Assembly (NCBI RefSeq): GCF_900188185.1
Contig: NZ_FZPA01000002.1
Coordinates: 62,001 to 126,000 of the forward strand
Source of the DNA: Sphingopyxis indica
GTDB taxonomy: Bacteria; Pseudomonadota; Alphaproteobacteria; Sphingomonadales; Sphingomonadaceae
Reading direction: 5' to 3'
Length of the DNA stretch: 64,000 bases
The position numbers and the translations under genes were made by a program. Below are positions 62,521 to 64,000 of this stretch, piece after piece. Each line of letters starts with the position of its first letter. Within the stretch, counting starts at the first letter, position 1. The notes beneath the pieces are model-generated. The model was not told where the DNA came from. It was given only the letters and a program-made list of their open reading frames with translations, and searched no databases.

Positions 62521-63481
62521 GGCCCGCTCCTTTGACTTGCGCGTCGGCGACGATCTCGACGCGGCGGCCGACGCGCGCCTGCAAGGCATCGACCCAGTCG
62601 CGGCGCGCGGCGATATGATCGGCAACGGCCGGACGCGCGACGAGTTGCAGCGTTCCCGTGCCGACCGCGCGCCCGGCGTGCCGCAACAGCTCGGCCGCGT
62701 CGGTCGCCACCGCATCGAATCGCACCTGCTCGATCAGCGAGGGGCGGCTGCGGCGCCGGACGATCTGCATGAAGCCGAAGCCGTTCGTCGCGGTACGCTC
62801 GAAAGGTTGCGGCAGCAATGCATCGACGAGCGCGTCGACCGCCTGCCGCTCGGCGCGCCCCGCGAGCGAAGGAAAGTCGATACCGATCGCGCCGCCGACA
62901 TCGCAGCAGCGCACGACCTCGATCGCCGCCGCGGCGCCGGCCTTTGCGAGATCGAGCGGATCGCCCTCGCCGTCGATGTCGATCAGCAGCATCGCCGGGG
63001 TCGGGTCGATCCACAGCGCGCCGCCGGCGAAGGGCCAATGCCCTTCACGAATCCGCTCGATCAGGTCGGACCAGCCTGCCGCTTCCAGCCGATCGGGTCC
63101 GTTCGGCGACAGCTCGACGACCGGCGCATCCGTCGCCGCGATCCGTGCCCGCAGATCGGGGCCGTCGGTGAGCGCCGCGCCCTCGCCCGCGAGGCGCGCG
63201 CGCGCCGGCTTGGCGCGGCCACGCTCGCGCAGCGCCATGCGGGTGATTTCGACGATGAGGCGGCTGCCGAGCGACAGGCCGCGCGTCCCGGACAGCGTCG
63301 CGATCGGCTCCCCGGGCGCATCGAGCGCGACCTTGCCCGGCTCGACCAGCCGCGCAGCCAGCACCGCACCGACGCGCGGGCCGTCGCTTGCGCGTTCGAT
63401 CCGCGCCTCGATGATCCGACCATCCTCGACCAGCGCCGCGCGCGTTTCGCCGATGCCGGCATCATATATCCATTCAGCCAA
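62510..63481 (-). CDS. Ribonuclease E/G family protein (short form)
   Basis: 323 residues. It begins MAEWIYDAGIGETRAALVEDGRI, a compact S1-like start. It contains ALWIDPTPAMLLIDIDGEG, AAIEVVRCCDVGGAIGIDFPSL and TATNGFGFMQIVRRRSRPSL, the RNase E/G catalytic-core pattern with the metal-binding Asp (LLIDIDG). It is shorter than RNase G (about 490) and lacks the zinc-link Cys region. The short form beside maf and yacG is common in alphaproteobacteria. Its start overlaps the end of maf by 8 bp and its end overlaps yacG, so the three genes form one operon. Confidence 0.88.
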   Translation of the reverse strand: MAEWIYDAGIGETRAALVEDGRIIEARIERASDGPRVGAVLAARLVEPGKVALDAPGEPIATLSGTRGLSLGSRLIVEITRMALRERGRAKPARARLAGEGAALTDGPDLRARIAATDAPVVELSPNGPDRLEAAGWSDLIERIREGHWPFAGGALWIDPTPAMLLIDIDGEGDPLDLAKAGAAAAIEVVRCCDVGGAIGIDFPSLAGRAERQAVDALVDALLPQPFERTATNGFGFMQIVRRRSRPSLIEQVRFDAVATDAAELLRHAGRAVGTGTLQLVARPAVADHIAARRDWVDALQARVGRRVEIVADAQVKGAGHAQ

Positions 63482-64000
63482 GCGGCACCCCGACGCTGGT
63501 CAGCAGCGCACGCGTTTCGAACAGCGGCAGGCCGACGACGTTCGAATGGCTGCCGGACAGGAAACGCACGAACATTTCGGCGCGCCCCTGGATGGCATAG
63601 CCGCCCGCCTTGCCCATCCCCTCGCCGCTTTGGACATACCAGCCGATCTCGGTCTCGGTCAGCCGCTTGAAGGCGACGACAGTGTCCGCCACGCGGACGC
63701 GCGGCTTGCCGTCAGGGCCCACAACGCAGACCCCCGACCAGACATGGTGCCGGCGCCCCGACAGCAGCGCGAGCATCCGGCGCAGATCGGCCTCGTCGGC
63801 GGGTTTTTCGAGGATGCGGCGTCCGACCGCGACCGTCGTGTCGCCCGCGAGCACGACCTCGTCCGCGGCACGCTCGACCGCGAGCGCCTTGCTTGTCGCA
63901 AGACGCGCGACATAGGCGCGGGGAAGCTCATCCTTGTGCGGCGTTTCGTCGATGTCCGGGGCCGCGATGCGGGCGGGCTCGATTCCGATCCGCGCCAGCA
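63474..64000 (-). CDS. maf: Maf nucleotide pyrophosphatase, N-terminus cut by window edge
   Basis: About 174 residues are visible of an expected 190-200; the start lies beyond the right edge. Signature features are ARIAAPDIDETPHKDELPRAYVARLATSKA, the metal-binding DTTVAVGRRILEKPAD, MLALLSGRRHHVWSGVCVV and the late ETEIGWYVQSGEGMGKAGGYAIQG. It hydrolyses modified or non-canonical NTPs in the cytoplasm. It precedes the RNase E/G-like gene in an overlapping operon. Confidence 0.93.
   Translation of the reverse strand, partial: LARIGIEPARIAAPDIDETPHKDELPRAYVARLATSKALAVERAADEVVLAGDTTVAVGRRILEKPADEADLRRMLALLSGRRHHVWSGVCVVGPDGKPRVRVADTVVAFKRLTETEIGWYVQSGEGMGKAGGYAIQGRAEMFVRFLSGSHSNVVGLPLFETRALLTSVGVPLG

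Overview
The window looks like a chromosomal segment of a sphingomonad alphaproteobacterium, most probably Sphingopyxis or a close relative. This rests on the high G+C content, the codon use, TonB-dependent sugar uptake, the maf / RNase G-like / yacG cluster and the palindromic dispersed repeats. No rRNA, phage, transposase, CRISPR array or plasmid gene is visible. Two tRNAs (Thr-CGT, Phe-GAA) are present. Genes at both edges are cut: pepN lacks its C-terminus at the left and maf lacks its N-terminus at the right.

Layout. 1-4.6 kb: pepN (-), a 263-bp palindromic element, an SDR epimerase-like gene (+) and a DUF445 membrane protein (-). 4.7-9.6 kb: an RND efflux pump operon (adaptor then permease, -) with a good sigma-70 promoter. 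9.8-10.5 kb: two GlsB/YeaQ-type small membrane proteins. 10.4-11.3 kb: a stretch without a convincing gene. 11.3-14.7 kb: nadA, a multi-pass membrane protein, a DUF4230 protein and an MBL-fold hydrolase (-). 14.9-16.9 kb: a BlaR1-like M56 protease and a BlaI-like repressor with its operator. 17.4-18.4 kb: a CDF metal exporter. 18.5-24.6 kb: a tightly overlapping cassette of a 5-oxoprolinase-type ATPase (with a frameshift), DUF969, DUF979 and DUF2891, probably for uptake and use of 5-oxoproline or a related lactam.

24.6-28.3 kb: anti-sigma and ECF sigma genes (-) divergent from a secreted subtilase and a Gly/Ala-rich secreted protein (+), around a symmetrical promoter-like dyad. 28.5-31.3 kb: tRNA-Thr and a LuxR-type response regulator with a histidine kinase. 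31.4-38.8 kb: a two-partner secretion pair (TpsB, and a TpsA with MBG repeats). 39.0-47.2 kb: kdpD (-) divergent from a 27-residue microORF and kdpF-A-B-C-E (+), i.e. high-affinity potassium uptake.

47.3-59.6 kb: a complete N-acetylglucosamine/chitooligosaccharide locus. nagA, a SIS-type deaminase and a GntR regulator (-) diverge from a TonB receptor, a GH20 hexosaminidase, a fused EIIA-HPr-EI protein and a NagE-like EIICB (+). The inferred route is outer-membrane uptake, periplasmic trimming to GlcNAc, PTS phosphorylation, then deacetylation and deamination to fructose-6-P. 59.7-61.7 kb: a frameshifted acyltransferase-SGNH gene. 61.9-64 kb: tRNA-Phe, a second palindromic element, then yacG, an RNase E/G-family gene and maf (-).

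Two genes carry single-base frameshifts next to short C or G runs, and four separate palindromic repeats sit in intergenic gaps. The least described units are the DUF969/DUF979/DUF2891 cassette, the ECF/anti-sigma/subtilase module and the large inverted-repeat elements.
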